Shown here piece by piece: positions 1 through 6,297 of a DNA stretch of 8,216 nt; within the stretch, counting starts at the first letter, position 1; each line of letters starts with the position of its first letter. A model generated the notes under the pieces. It did no database searches. It was not told the origin of the DNA and worked only from the letters and a program-made list of their open reading frames with translations. This DNA is from Bacteroidota bacterium (GTDB taxonomy: Bacteria > Bacteroidota > Bacteroidia > Chitinophagales > Chitinophagaceae), in assembly GCA_023409675.1 (NCBI GenBank), contig JAEYRC010000264.1, forward strand, positions 1 to 8,216, written 5' to 3'. The translations under genes were made by a program, and so were the position numbers.

Positions 1-526
1 TGTCAATAGTAATTGTTGCTCGGAATTCAGGTCTGCTTACTCTCAATTCTGGATGGTGCTGAAAAAGGAGGCTGATCACCTGTTCTGCCCATTAATTTAC
101 GAGCGGTAATTCTGCAAGACCGGCCTGCACCTGCGCCGAATCGCCGGCTTTGAACCGTCCATGTTCATCGGCCTGGTAGGGCAGCCATTCTTCATAGCGG
201 GATAATAGAAAAAAAGCACTGGCAAAGGGATCGAAGCTTGCCGCTGACGGCTGGAGTCTTGGGAACCAGGCAATATGCCTGCCGTTTTGCGTTTCTATCT
301 GAATCTTCGTTGGTATAACTGATTGTTCTTCCAGCAGACCGCATGAACGATACTGGATGCCAGATCCGGTTTCCGCAGCGCTATACGACAGTTTGGGACC
401 GGTATACCCGGCATATTCCGACAGATTGCCGGTAATGCGGTAAGAAACCGTATATATTCCCGTGAAAAAATAGTCCATGATATACCGGGTGCGCGGACTG
501 TCATGTTGCAGATAGATCAATAGCAT
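1..526 (-). pseudogene. Polysaccharide deacetylase-family protein (DUF7033-type N-terminus), interrupted by in-frame stop, partial
   Basis: The minus-strand frame opens at ATG 524-526 (MLLIYLQHDSPRTRYIMDYF) and gives 144 residues before a TAA at 92-94. The N-terminus, the central FDPFASAFFLLSRYEEWLP block and the DEHGRF motif match what I know of the N-terminal domain that precedes a NodB-type deacetylase in a Bacteroidota family of roughly 430-450 residues. After the TAA the same frame stays open to the window edge and reads WAEQVISLLFQHHPEL, ending in ATITID. That is the expected family continuation (a 'VNxWA' segment, then the TIDxDNAY start of the catalytic domain). The stop therefore replaces one residue and nothing is shifted. 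A single base change, for example CAA to TAA, would explain it. The catalytic domain lies outside the window. It could be a real pseudogene, a recent strain-level nonsense mutation, or a sequencing or assembly error. The family call is from memory of conserved patterns; the open frame past the stop is seen directly. Confidence 0.8.
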
Positions 527-584
527 CAGGAAAGAAAGGTAAATATTATCCTGATTATTGTTGGAAAGAGGAAGAATTTAGTCC

Positions 585-592
585 TAATTTTG
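585..592 (+). promoter_or_regulatory. Candidate upstream -7 element (TAATTTTG) for rpsO
   Basis: TAATTTTG fits the Bacteroidota -7 consensus TAnnTTTG. A TTG at 561-563 lies 21 bp upstream, within the usual spacing to a -33 element. If used, it would give rpsO a leader of about 150 nt that includes the palindrome at 617-641. The match is to a short motif in AT-rich DNA, so it is tentative. Confidence 0.35.
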
Positions 593-616
593 TTTGGCAT
601 AGCAGCAAACTGAAGG

Positions 617-641
617 TTATGTCCATAATTATGGGGCATAA
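617..641. repeat. Imperfect 25-bp palindrome with a perfect 12-bp core
   Basis: The core CCATAATTATGG (623-634) is a perfect palindrome. It is extended by TTATG on the left (617-621) and CATAA on the right (637-641) across a small asymmetric internal loop (T against GG). It lies in the divergent region between the deacetylase gene and rpsO, downstream of one candidate rpsO promoter and upstream of another. It could be an operator for a dimeric regulator or a hairpin in the rpsO leader. The sequence alone does not decide which. Confidence 0.5.
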
Positions 642-684
642 TTCCGCTTACCCGGAAAAATATCCTGACACAATATCCGGGGAA

Positions 685-692
685 CAAAATTA
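685..692 (-). promoter_or_regulatory. Candidate -7 element (TAATTTTG on minus strand) for the deacetylase gene
   Basis: Read on the minus strand this is TAATTTTG, which fits TAnnTTTG. It would start transcription about 150 nt upstream of the deacetylase ATG. No convincing -33 element is visible. It lies only 5 bp from the rpsO -7 element at 698-705, pointing the other way, so the two promoters would overlap if both are real. Confidence 0.3.
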
Positions 693-697
693 TTTCC

Positions 698-705
698 TAC
701 CTTTG
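698..705 (+). promoter_or_regulatory. Probable rpsO promoter, -7 element TACCTTTG
   Basis: TACCTTTG is an exact match to the Bacteroidota -7 consensus TAnnTTTG. The predicted transcription start is near 711-713, leaving a leader of about 40 nt before the rpsO ATG at 752. No clear TTG-type -33 element is seen at the expected distance. The element also argues against the more upstream TTG codon at 716-718 as the rpsO start, because that codon would lie almost on the transcription start. Confidence 0.6.
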
Positions 706-751
706 CCGCCTGATTTTGTCGAATATTCAACGATGTTATAAAAAAAACAAG

Positions 752-1024
752 ATGTCTTATCTAACTAAAGAAAAAGTTTCAACAATTTTCACTGATTTTG
801 GAGGTTCTGCCACCAATACCGGTTCTATTGAAGGACAGGTAGCGCTGCTTACCGAGCGCATCAACCGGATCTCTGAGCACCTTCAAAAAAACAAGCATGA
901 TTTCTCCACTCACCGGGGCCTTATGAGAATGGTTGGTCAGCGTAAGCGCCTGCTGACTTATCTCAGTAAAACAAATCTCCAGGGCTACCGGAGCCTGATC
1001 GAAAAATTAGGTCTGCGGAAATAA
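752..1024 (+). CDS. rpsO: 30S ribosomal protein S15
   Basis: S15 is a primary 16S rRNA-binding protein of the small ribosomal subunit that organises the central domain and contributes to an intersubunit bridge. The 90-residue product (usual length 89) carries the family signature. NTGSIEGQVALLTERI spans residues 22-37, with the EGQ variant typical of Bacteroidota. THRGLMRMVGQRKRLLTYL spans residues 53-71, the conserved rRNA-contact helix region. The start at MSYLTKEKVS is chosen because it gives the family length and N-terminus. A longer frame from TTG at 716 would add 12 residues (MSNIQRCYKKNK) unlike S15 and would begin close to the predicted transcription start. No Shine-Dalgarno is visible; the leader is A-rich just before the ATG, as is common in this phylum. 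The gene sits directly upstream of pnp, an arrangement conserved across many bacteria. Confidence 0.98.
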   Translation: MSYLTKEKVSTIFTDFGGSATNTGSIEGQVALLTERINRISEHLQKNKHDFSTHRGLMRMVGQRKRLLTYLSKTNLQGYRSLIEKLGLRK

Positions 1025-1041
1025 TTATAAAATATTATATG

Positions 1042-1101
1042 TCAATGTATTCCCTATTCCCAACTCTTTTTACAGTTGGGAATAGTTGTTTGATACATTG
1101 A
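1042..1101 (+). promoter_or_regulatory. Two-tier stem-loop in the rpsO-pnp spacer (terminator or mRNA-processing hairpin)
   Basis: The inner stem is 12 perfect base pairs: CTATTCCCAACT (1054-1065) with AGTTGGGAATAG (1074-1085) around an 8-nt loop. An outer stem of 9 perfect pairs, TCAATGTAT (1042-1050) with ATACATTGA (1093-1101), encloses it through an internal loop of 3 and 7 nt. The tract after the inner stem is TTGTTTG rather than a clean U-run, so this is a weak classical terminator, and no run of T follows the outer stem. The position matches the RNase III-cleaved leader hairpin through which enterobacterial PNPase controls its own mRNA. An analogous role here is an inference. Partial termination or 3'-end protection of rpsO mRNA are alternatives. 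Confidence 0.8.
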
Positions 1102-1192
1102 AGCCCGGCTTTATTCCATTATTAACCGGTTTCTGGCTTGCAACTCCTGATTGACCGCTCCTCAGGCCTGGAAATCTCAAATTTATTAACGT

Positions 1193-3385
1193 ATGCTTTC
1201 TCAACCCATTCAAGTTACCTTCGATATAGGTGGGGGCCGGATGGTCACCATAGAAACCGGCAAACTGGCACGCCAGGCCGATGGTGCCGTAACGGTACGG
1301 CAGGGTAACTGTATCATTCTTGCTACTGTTGTTGCCAATAAAGAACCTAAAGAAGGTCAGGACTGGTTTCCGCTGATCGTCGATTATACTGAAAAATTCG
1401 CGTCAGCCGGCCGTATCCCCGGATCGTTTTTCAAGCGTGAAGGACGGTTGAATGACTATGAAGTGCTCACCAGCCGTTTGATCGACCGGGCGCTTCGCCC
1501 GCTTTTTCCTGATGATTATTTCTGTGATGTTCAGGTTCTGGTAACCCTGATTTCGAGCGACGCCGAGATCATGCCTGATGCGCTTGCCTGCCTGGCCGCT
1601 TCTGCAGCTCTGGCAGTATCAGATATTCCCATTAAGGAAATGCTCTCTGAAGTACGTGTAGCCAAGGTTGACGGTGAATTTGTTGTCAACCCTTCCCGGA
1701 GTGAACTGGCCACTGCTGATATGGAATTCATCATCGCGGCGACAGAAAAAAACCTGATGATGGTGGAAGGGGAAGCGAAAGAAGCCAAAGAAGAAGAACT
1801 TATTCGTGCATTGGAAATTGCCCACGATGCAATCCGGATTCAGATCAGGGCACAGCAGGAATTGCGTGAAAAAGCAGAAGCTGGTGAAAAACGTGATTAT
1901 GCGAAACCTGAAGAAAAACCTGAACTGAAAGCAAGGGTAGAAGCATACCGCGATAAAGTTTACCAGATATCTAAAGCTGCCGGCAAGAAATCTGAACGCA
2001 GTGAAGCTTATGACCTGCTGAAAAAAGAGCTGGTGGAAGGAATGGGAGAAGAAGCTGCACCTGAAGATGTAAAAACACTTAAAAAATATTACGAAGACCT
2101 GAAATGGGAAGTTGTACGCAATATGATCATCGATGATCAGGTACGACTTGATGGCCGGAAACTGGATGAAGTTCGGCCCCTGAGTATGGAGGTTGATGTA
2201 CTTCCATCACCACACGGTTCAGCTTTATTCACCCGTGGCGAAACACAATCGCTAACTACTGTAACACTGGGTACACCACTCGATGAATTGCTGGTTGAAA
2301 GTGCGGCTACATCGGAATATTCAAAATTCATTCTGCATTATAACTTTCCTCCCTTCTCTACCGGCGAAGTTAAAATGATGCGCGGTGTGGGACGACGTGA
2401 AGTGGGTCATGGTAACCTGGCCATGCGCTCGCTAAAGCAAATGATGCCGGGTGGTGAATATCCTTATACCGTGCGTATCGTAAGTGATATTCTCGAATCT
2501 AACGGATCATCATCCATGGCCACAGTATGTGCCGGGTCACTGGCGCTTATGGATGCGGGTGTGCCGCTTAAAAAACACGTGAGTGGGGTTGCTATGGGAT
2601 TGATTTCCCGCGAGGATGGCGCTAACGCGATCCTTACCGATATCCTGGGCGATGAAGATCACCTTGGTGATATGGACTTCAAAGTTACTGGTACCCGTGA
2701 TGGAATATGCGGTGTTCAGATGGATATTAAGGTCGATGGACTGAGTATGGAAACCATGCGTGCGGCGCTTGAGCAGGCACGTCGTGGCAGACTGCACATC
2801 CTGGATGCCATGTACGATACCTTCCCGCAGGCACGCGAAGAGGTGAAACCACACGCGCCGTGTATGGTGAAACTGTTTATTGATAAAGAATTCATCGGTG
2901 CTGTTATCGGACCCGGTGGTAAGATCATCCAGGAAATTCAGCGTGAAACCGGTACCACCATCAACCTCGAGGAAGTTGGTAACCAGGGTGAAGTCAGCAT
3001 ATTCAGTCCGGCGAAAGAAGGCCTGGAAAAAGCGGTTAGCTGGATTAAAGGTATTGTTGCCGTTCCTGAAGTTGGAGAGGTGTACGAAGCTACCGTGAAA
3101 TCCATTATGCCTTATGGAGCTTTCGTAGAATTTGTTCCTGGTAAACAGGGACTGCTGCACATCAGTGAAGTTTCGTGGAAGCGCCTGGAGAACCTTGAGG
3201 GCGTATTGAGTGAAGGAGATATCGTAAAAGTAAAACTAATAGGTGTAGATCAGAAAACCGGTAAATTCAAACTCAGCCGCAAAGTGCTGATGCAGAAGCC
3301 GGAACAACGTCCCGATCAGCGCTCAGAACAACGTCCTGATCAAAGACCGGAACATAACAGACCGGAAAAGCCTTCCGGCGAATAA
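1193..3385 (+). CDS. pnp: Polyribonucleotide nucleotidyltransferase (PNPase)
   Basis: PNPase is the trimeric 3'-5' phosphorolytic exoribonuclease of mRNA turnover in the cytoplasm. The 730-residue protein has the full domain order: first RNase PH domain with the RNA-contacting FFKR loop (79-82) and RPLFP (102-106); an alpha-helical linker rich in E and K (about 200-310); second RNase PH domain starting at RLDGR (318-322) with RGETQ (348-352) and phosphate-binding SNGSSSMA (SSS at 439-441). Its catalytic acids D489 and D495, with K497 in GDMDFKV, correspond to E. coli D486, D492 and K494. A KH domain follows with GPGG at 573-576, then an S1 domain from about 628 to 695. The last 30 or so residues are a low-complexity PEQRPDQR-type tail. 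The start at MLSQPIQVTF is the normal family start. No Shine-Dalgarno and no clear TAnnTTTG promoter precede it, so transcription from the rpsO promoter is likely. Confidence 0.99.
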   Translation: MLSQPIQVTFDIGGGRMVTIETGKLARQADGAVTVRQGNCIILATVVANKEPKEGQDWFPLIVDYTEKFASAGRIPGSFFKREGRLNDYEVLTSRLIDRALRPLFPDDYFCDVQVLVTLISSDAEIMPDALACLAASAALAVSDIPIKEMLSEVRVAKVDGEFVVNPSRSELATADMEFIIAATEKNLMMVEGEAKEAKEEELIRALEIAHDAIRIQIRAQQELREKAEAGEKRDYAKPEEKPELKARVEAYRDKVYQISKAAGKKSERSEAYDLLKKELVEGMGEEAAPEDVKTLKKYYEDLKWEVVRNMIIDDQVRLDGRKLDEVRPLSMEVDVLPSPHGSALFTRGETQSLTTVTLGTPLDELLVESAATSEYSKFILHYNFPPFSTGEVKMMRGVGRREVGHGNLAMRSLKQMMPGGEYPYTVRIVSDILESNGSSSMATVCAGSLALMDAGVPLKKHVSGVAMGLISREDGANAILTDILGDEDHLGDMDFKVTGTRDGICGVQMDIKVDGLSMETMRAALEQARRGRLHILDAMYDTFPQAREEVKPHAPCMVKLFIDKEFIGAVIGPGGKIIQEIQRETGTTINLEEVGNQGEVSIFSPAKEGLEKAVSWIKGIVAVPEVGEVYEATVKSIMPYGAFVEFVPGKQGLLHISEVSWKRLENLEGVLSEGDIVKVKLIGVDQKTGKFKLSRKVLMQKPEQRPDQRSEQRPDQRPEHNRPEKPSGE
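3298..3345 (+). repeat. 24-bp imperfect direct repeat within the 3' end of pnp
   Basis: Two copies of a GAACAACGTCCxGATCA-like unit lie 24 bp apart (about 3302-3318 and 3326-3342). They encode the repeated (P/S)EQRPDQR motif at the PNPase C-terminus. This is an in-frame microduplication in a disordered tail, downstream of the S1 domain, so it is unlikely to affect catalysis. Length variation between relatives would be expected here. Confidence 0.65.
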
Positions 3386-3404
3386 ATTCAAAACTGTACA
3401 TTCG

Positions 3405-3433
3405 GGTCTGCATGCAAATGCAGACCTTTTTTT
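3405..3433 (+). terminator. Intrinsic terminator of pnp, abutting prmA start
   Basis: A perfect 8-bp GC-containing stem, GGTCTGCA (3405-3412) with TGCAGACC (3419-3426), encloses a 6-nt loop and is followed by seven T residues (3427-3433). This is a textbook rho-independent terminator. Only ATT separates its U-tract from the prmA ATG at 3437, so the structure would occupy the normal ribosome-landing region of any read-through message. Confidence 0.85.
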
Positions 3434-3436
3434 ATT

Positions 3437-4249
3437 ATGAATAACTACCTGCAGTTTACGTTTAAGGATATTGCCGCGGATCAGGCCGACATTCTTATTG
3501 CTCGGCTTAGTGCTATCGGCTTTGATGGATTTGAACAACGGTCAGGTATGCTGATCGCCTGCATTGATGAAGAACAATTTGACGACAATGATTTTCAATC
3601 CATCGCTTCCGGTTTCAGTGTTGAATGTGATGTGATAAGGCCGCGCAACTGGAATGCCGACTGGGAAAGCAGTTTTGATCCGGTTGTAATCGGTAACTTC
3701 TGTACCATACGGGCATCCTTCCACGAAAAACAGGGTAATACCCAATACGATATAATCATTACGCCCCGAATGAGTTTTGGCACCGGACATCATGCCACCA
3801 CAAGCCTGATGGTACAGGAAATGGAGCAGCTCGATTTTAAGCAAAAGAATGTGCTGGATTTTGGAACCGGAACCGGCATACTGGCCATACTTGCTGAAAA
3901 ACTCGGCGCTGCCAGCATCCTGGCTATTGATAATGATGAGTGGAGTATCCGCAATGCCCGGGAAAACCTTGAAGAAAACGGGTCGTCCCGGATCACCCTT
4001 CAACAGGAAGATCAAATCATTACCCATCAGCTTTTTGATATCATACTGGCCAATATCAATAAGAAAATCCTTATCGGCCACATGGCTTCCATTGCAGCTC
4101 ATCTTGAAAGGGGAGGAGTGTTGTTGCTAAGCGGGCTCTTGGCCGGAGATATGGAAGACATTATCACAGCCATTGAAGCTGCAGGGTTAACAGTTGAAGG
4201 GCATAGGCAGCAGGAAAACTGGATCATGGTGAAAGCATCAGCACAGTAA
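3437..4249 (+). CDS. prmA: Ribosomal protein L11 methyltransferase
   Basis: PrmA is a cytoplasmic S-adenosylmethionine-dependent enzyme that trimethylates amino groups of ribosomal protein L11. The 270-residue product has an N-terminal L11-recognition domain (about 1-65), the linker motif NWNADWE (71-77), and a Rossmann methyltransferase domain. In that domain are FGTGHHATT (114-122), the SAM-binding glycine motif DFGTGTGIL (141-149), an acidic residue after strand 2 (AIDND, D165) and the substrate-site NIN motif (206-208) in DIILANINKKIL. The length is close to Bacteroidota PrmA and slightly shorter than the E. coli enzyme (293). The start MNNYLQFTF is the standard family start, although it leaves almost no room after the pnp terminator. 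No exact TAnnTTTG element is visible upstream. Expression may depend on read-through of that terminator. Confidence 0.96.
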   Translation: MNNYLQFTFKDIAADQADILIARLSAIGFDGFEQRSGMLIACIDEEQFDDNDFQSIASGFSVECDVIRPRNWNADWESSFDPVVIGNFCTIRASFHEKQGNTQYDIIITPRMSFGTGHHATTSLMVQEMEQLDFKQKNVLDFGTGTGILAILAEKLGAASILAIDNDEWSIRNARENLEENGSSRITLQQEDQIITHQLFDIILANINKKILIGHMASIAAHLERGGVLLLSGLLAGDMEDIITAIEAAGLTVEGHRQQENWIMVKASAQ

Positions 4250-4281
4250 TTCAGGAAACGGTCGATAAAACTACCGCATAT

Positions 4282-5007
4282 ATGAAATACAGCAGAATCA
4301 GTGGACGCCCTGTCAAAAACGGAGAGGCCATCCGTCTTTCCGATATCCGGGAAGGGGTGTTGAATTACATTCTTAAGCAGCATCCTGATTTTACTTCCGC
4401 AGATTATATTTCGATCGATGAGCTGAATTTATTGCGGCGTCAGTATTTATCAACACTGATCATGGAAGAAAAGGGTGAGTTAGCTGACCTGGATAATGTG
4501 GTGTTAAAGGCTATCCGCAGCAATTCCATACTCGCGGAGAATATTCATGAAGAACCCGATTCCGGTCCAACGCCCGGACAGCGTATAGCCGACAGGGTGG
4601 CACAGTTCGGCGGGAGCTGGAAATTCATCATCAGTTTCTTTCTGTTCATTGTAATTTGGATCGCTATAAACCTGCTGTATATCCGGGACAGGCCTTTTGA
4701 TCCTTATCCCTTTATTCTGCTGAATCTGATGCTTTCCTGCATTGCCGCGCTGCAGGCACCCATCATTATGATGAGTCAGAACAGGCAGGAACAAAAAGAC
4801 CGCAAAAGGAGTGAACTCGATTATAAAATCAACCTGAAAGCAGAACTGGAGATTAAGTTATTAAGTGAAAAAATTGACCACCTGATCGTGCATCAGAATA
4901 AAAAGCTGCTCGAAATCCAGGAGATTCAAACGGATTATCTTGAAGACCTGATCAGGGCGGTTAAGAACCGCAATGCGGGTACAGACCAGCACAAGCCCCG
5001 GAAATAA
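4282..5007 (+). CDS. DUF1003 family membrane protein
   Basis: The 241-residue protein shows the DUF1003 core: ADRVAQFGGSWKFIISF (103-119), FDPYPFILLNLMLS (139-152), QAPIIMMSQNRQ (158-169), the K/R-rich DRKRSELDYKINLKAE stretch and KID near 197-199. Two hydrophobic helices (about 114-134 and 143-164) are joined by a short loop, with the basic tail after helix 2 suggesting cytoplasmic N- and C-termini. Residues 166-226 are highly charged with heptad-like spacing and are likely a coiled coil. The N-terminal 90 residues are soluble and include a SGRP segment; some relatives, as I recall, carry a cysteine here that this protein lacks. The function of the family is not established. The gene lies 32 bp after prmA and 24 bp before the zinc-ribbon/TM2 gene, with no promoter or terminator seen between them, so a shared transcript is likely. 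Confidence 0.88.
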   Translation: MKYSRISGRPVKNGEAIRLSDIREGVLNYILKQHPDFTSADYISIDELNLLRRQYLSTLIMEEKGELADLDNVVLKAIRSNSILAENIHEEPDSGPTPGQRIADRVAQFGGSWKFIISFFLFIVIWIAINLLYIRDRPFDPYPFILLNLMLSCIAALQAPIIMMSQNRQEQKDRKRSELDYKINLKAELEIKLLSEKIDHLIVHQNKKLLEIQEIQTDYLEDLIRAVKNRNAGTDQHKPRK

Positions 5008-5031
5008 GTGAAAAAATCTTATATTTCCTGA

Positions 5032-5391
5032 ATGGATACAATTATTCATGACAGGATCTGTCCATACTGTAAAGAATCTATCCGCTTCAACGCGATAAAA
5101 TGCCGGCACTGCGGTGAATTTCTCGATGGAGAAGGTACTGCTTACCGCCATACGCAGCCACCCCGATATATGACTGAGGGCAGGGCCCAGGAATGGAGTC
5201 CGGGCATTGCAGCCCTCCTGAGTTTTATCATTCCAGGAGCAGGACAATTGTATAAAAATCAGATCGCTGCCGGAATTTTATGGTTCATTTTTACTGGACT
5301 GGGCTATATACTGCTGATTATTCCCGGCTTGATCTTACACCTCTTCTGCATTATCAATGCTGCATCGGGAAGACCGTCACAGCGCTATTAA
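5032..5391 (+). CDS. Zinc-ribbon and TM2 domain membrane protein
   Basis: This 119-residue protein has two recognisable parts. Residues 10-27 form a small zinc ribbon with paired cysteines, CPYC (10-13) and CRHC (24-27), in a context (ESIRFNAIKCRHCGEFL) common to bacterial inner-membrane zinc-ribbon proteins. Residues about 56-110 form a TM2 domain: SPGIAALLSFIIPGAGQLY with the GAGQLY turn at 69-74, then two hydrophobic helices through ILWFIF and YILLIIPGLILHLF. The predicted arrangement is a cytoplasmic metal-binding head on a membrane hairpin. TM2 proteins have no single established biochemical role. The gene follows the DUF1003 gene after 24 bp, and the two probably form one unit. ATG at 5032 puts the first CxxC near the N-terminus as expected. 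Confidence 0.88.
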   Translation: MDTIIHDRICPYCKESIRFNAIKCRHCGEFLDGEGTAYRHTQPPRYMTEGRAQEWSPGIAALLSFIIPGAGQLYKNQIAAGILWFIFTGLGYILLIIPGLILHLFCIINAASGRPSQRY

Positions 5392-5500
5392 CAAAATTTT
5401 GGGGAAATCATCATACTGAAAACTACATTCTATAAATTCACTATGCAGCCAACAGGATAATTTTAATATATTGACCTCACCCTTTACGGCTGATTTTGCT

Positions 5501-5508
5501 TATTTTTG
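5501..5508 (+). promoter_or_regulatory. Probable plsY promoter, -7 element TATTTTTG
   Basis: TATTTTTG is an exact TAnnTTTG match. The predicted start of transcription, near 5514-5516, gives a leader of about 23 nt before the TTG start codon at 5538. The -33 position holds only weak matches (TTTA near 5483, TTG at 5471). The 146-bp gap after the TM2 gene contains no clear terminator, so some read-through into plsY is possible. Confidence 0.6.
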
Positions 5509-5537
5509 TCGTCCAACTATAACCAACTCAATATCAC

Positions 5538-6209
5538 TTGAAAGAAGTACTACTCATTGTATTTGCATACCTCATTGGCTCAATTCCGACCGCAGTTTGG
5601 CTCAGTAAAGCGTTTTTTGGTATAGATATCCGGGAATACGGCAGCGGCAATGCCGGTGCTACCAATACATTCAGAGTACTGGGCCCACGATGGGGTACAT
5701 TGGTTATGGTTTTGGATATGTTGAAAGGTGTTGTAGCCACCAGTCTCTTTATTTTACTGCCTTATTACCTGACCAGTGAATGGGATCGCACCAATTTTAT
5801 GGTTGGTTTAGGTCTGGCCGCTGTGCTGGGGCATATTTTCCCCATATGGGCGGATTTCCGCGGTGGCAAGGGTGTAGCGACTTTATTTGGAATGATCCTC
5901 GCCATCCAGCCCATCGTTGCTGTATGTTGCGTAGCGGTATTTTTGCTGGTACTCTATTTAACCCGTTTTGTTTCCCTCAGTTCGATATTGGCCAGCATCG
6001 CCTTTGCGGTCTTCATCCTCTTTATTTTCAACGAACAGGAAACCTTGTACAGGGCCTTTGCCATAGCCGTTGCCTTGTTGGTGATTCTAACCCATCAGAA
6101 AAATATAACCCGTCTGCTGCGGGGTGTGGAAAGCAAGGTTCCTATTCTCAAGCATCGAGACCGCAGAAGATCGCGCCGGCGCCAGGAAGAAGATGAAAGT
6201 GAATCCTGA
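5538..6209 (+). CDS. plsY: Glycerol-3-phosphate acyltransferase PlsY (TTG start)
   Basis: PlsY is an integral inner-membrane enzyme that transfers an acyl group from acyl-phosphate to the sn-1 position of glycerol-3-phosphate, giving lysophosphatidate, the first step of phospholipid synthesis. The 223 residues contain the three conserved motifs: GSGNAGATNTFR (35-46), GHIFPIWADFRGGKGVAT (98-115) and THQKNITRLLRGVESK (185-200), with DMLKG at 60-64. Hydrophobic stretches around 3-22, 52-77, 86-104, 117-140, 144-165 and 170-186 fit a multi-pass protein. The start must be TTG at 5538: an in-frame TAA lies at 5520-5522, no ATG or GTG falls between, and KEVLLIVFAYLIGSIPTAVW is the normal N-terminus. 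The C-terminus carries an extra arginine-rich then acidic tail (about 205-223). Acyl-phosphate supply by PlsX would be encoded elsewhere. Confidence 0.97.
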   Translation: MKEVLLIVFAYLIGSIPTAVWLSKAFFGIDIREYGSGNAGATNTFRVLGPRWGTLVMVLDMLKGVVATSLFILLPYYLTSEWDRTNFMVGLGLAAVLGHIFPIWADFRGGKGVATLFGMILAIQPIVAVCCVAVFLLVLYLTRFVSLSSILASIAFAVFILFIFNEQETLYRAFAIAVALLVILTHQKNITRLLRGVESKVPILKHRDRRRSRRRQEEDESES

Positions 6210-6272
6210 TTTTACAGTTATCCTCCACTATTCTTTCACCTGCAGTTAACGCAGCTTGGTACAAGTATTGTC

Positions 6273-6280
6273 TATTTATG
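6273..6280 (+). promoter_or_regulatory. Weak candidate promoter for the M48 peptidase gene
   Basis: TATTTATG differs from TAnnTTTG at one position. It lies 17 bp upstream of the ATG at 6298, which would give a leader of about 11 nt. A TTG at 6256-6258 is 14 bp upstream, shorter than the usual spacing. No terminator is visible after plsY, so co-transcription with plsY is equally possible. Confidence 0.25.
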
Positions 6281-6297
6281 AAGGTAAATACTACCTC

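Noticed and set aside
89..94. Translational restart at the TAATG overlapping the deacetylase stop
   Set aside because: The ATG opens a different frame that stops after about 20 codons, so it cannot restore the protein.
2537..3160. 207-codon open frame on the minus strand opposite pnp
   Set aside because: It lies entirely antisense to well-conserved PNPase domains, has no family-like motifs and no promoter or start context. It is a by-product of pnp codon usage.
3397..3404. TACATTCG as a prmA promoter -7 element
   Set aside because: One mismatch to TAnnTTTG, no -33 element, and the start would fall within the terminator hairpin. Kept only as a possibility in the prmA finding.
3542..4102. 186-codon open frame on the minus strand opposite prmA
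   Set aside because: Antisense to the conserved methyltransferase core, with low-complexity, non-protein-like composition.
5780..6196. 138-codon plus-strand frame inside plsY
   Set aside because: It overlaps conserved PlsY motifs in another frame and is rich in Cys, His and Arg as is typical of shadow frames.
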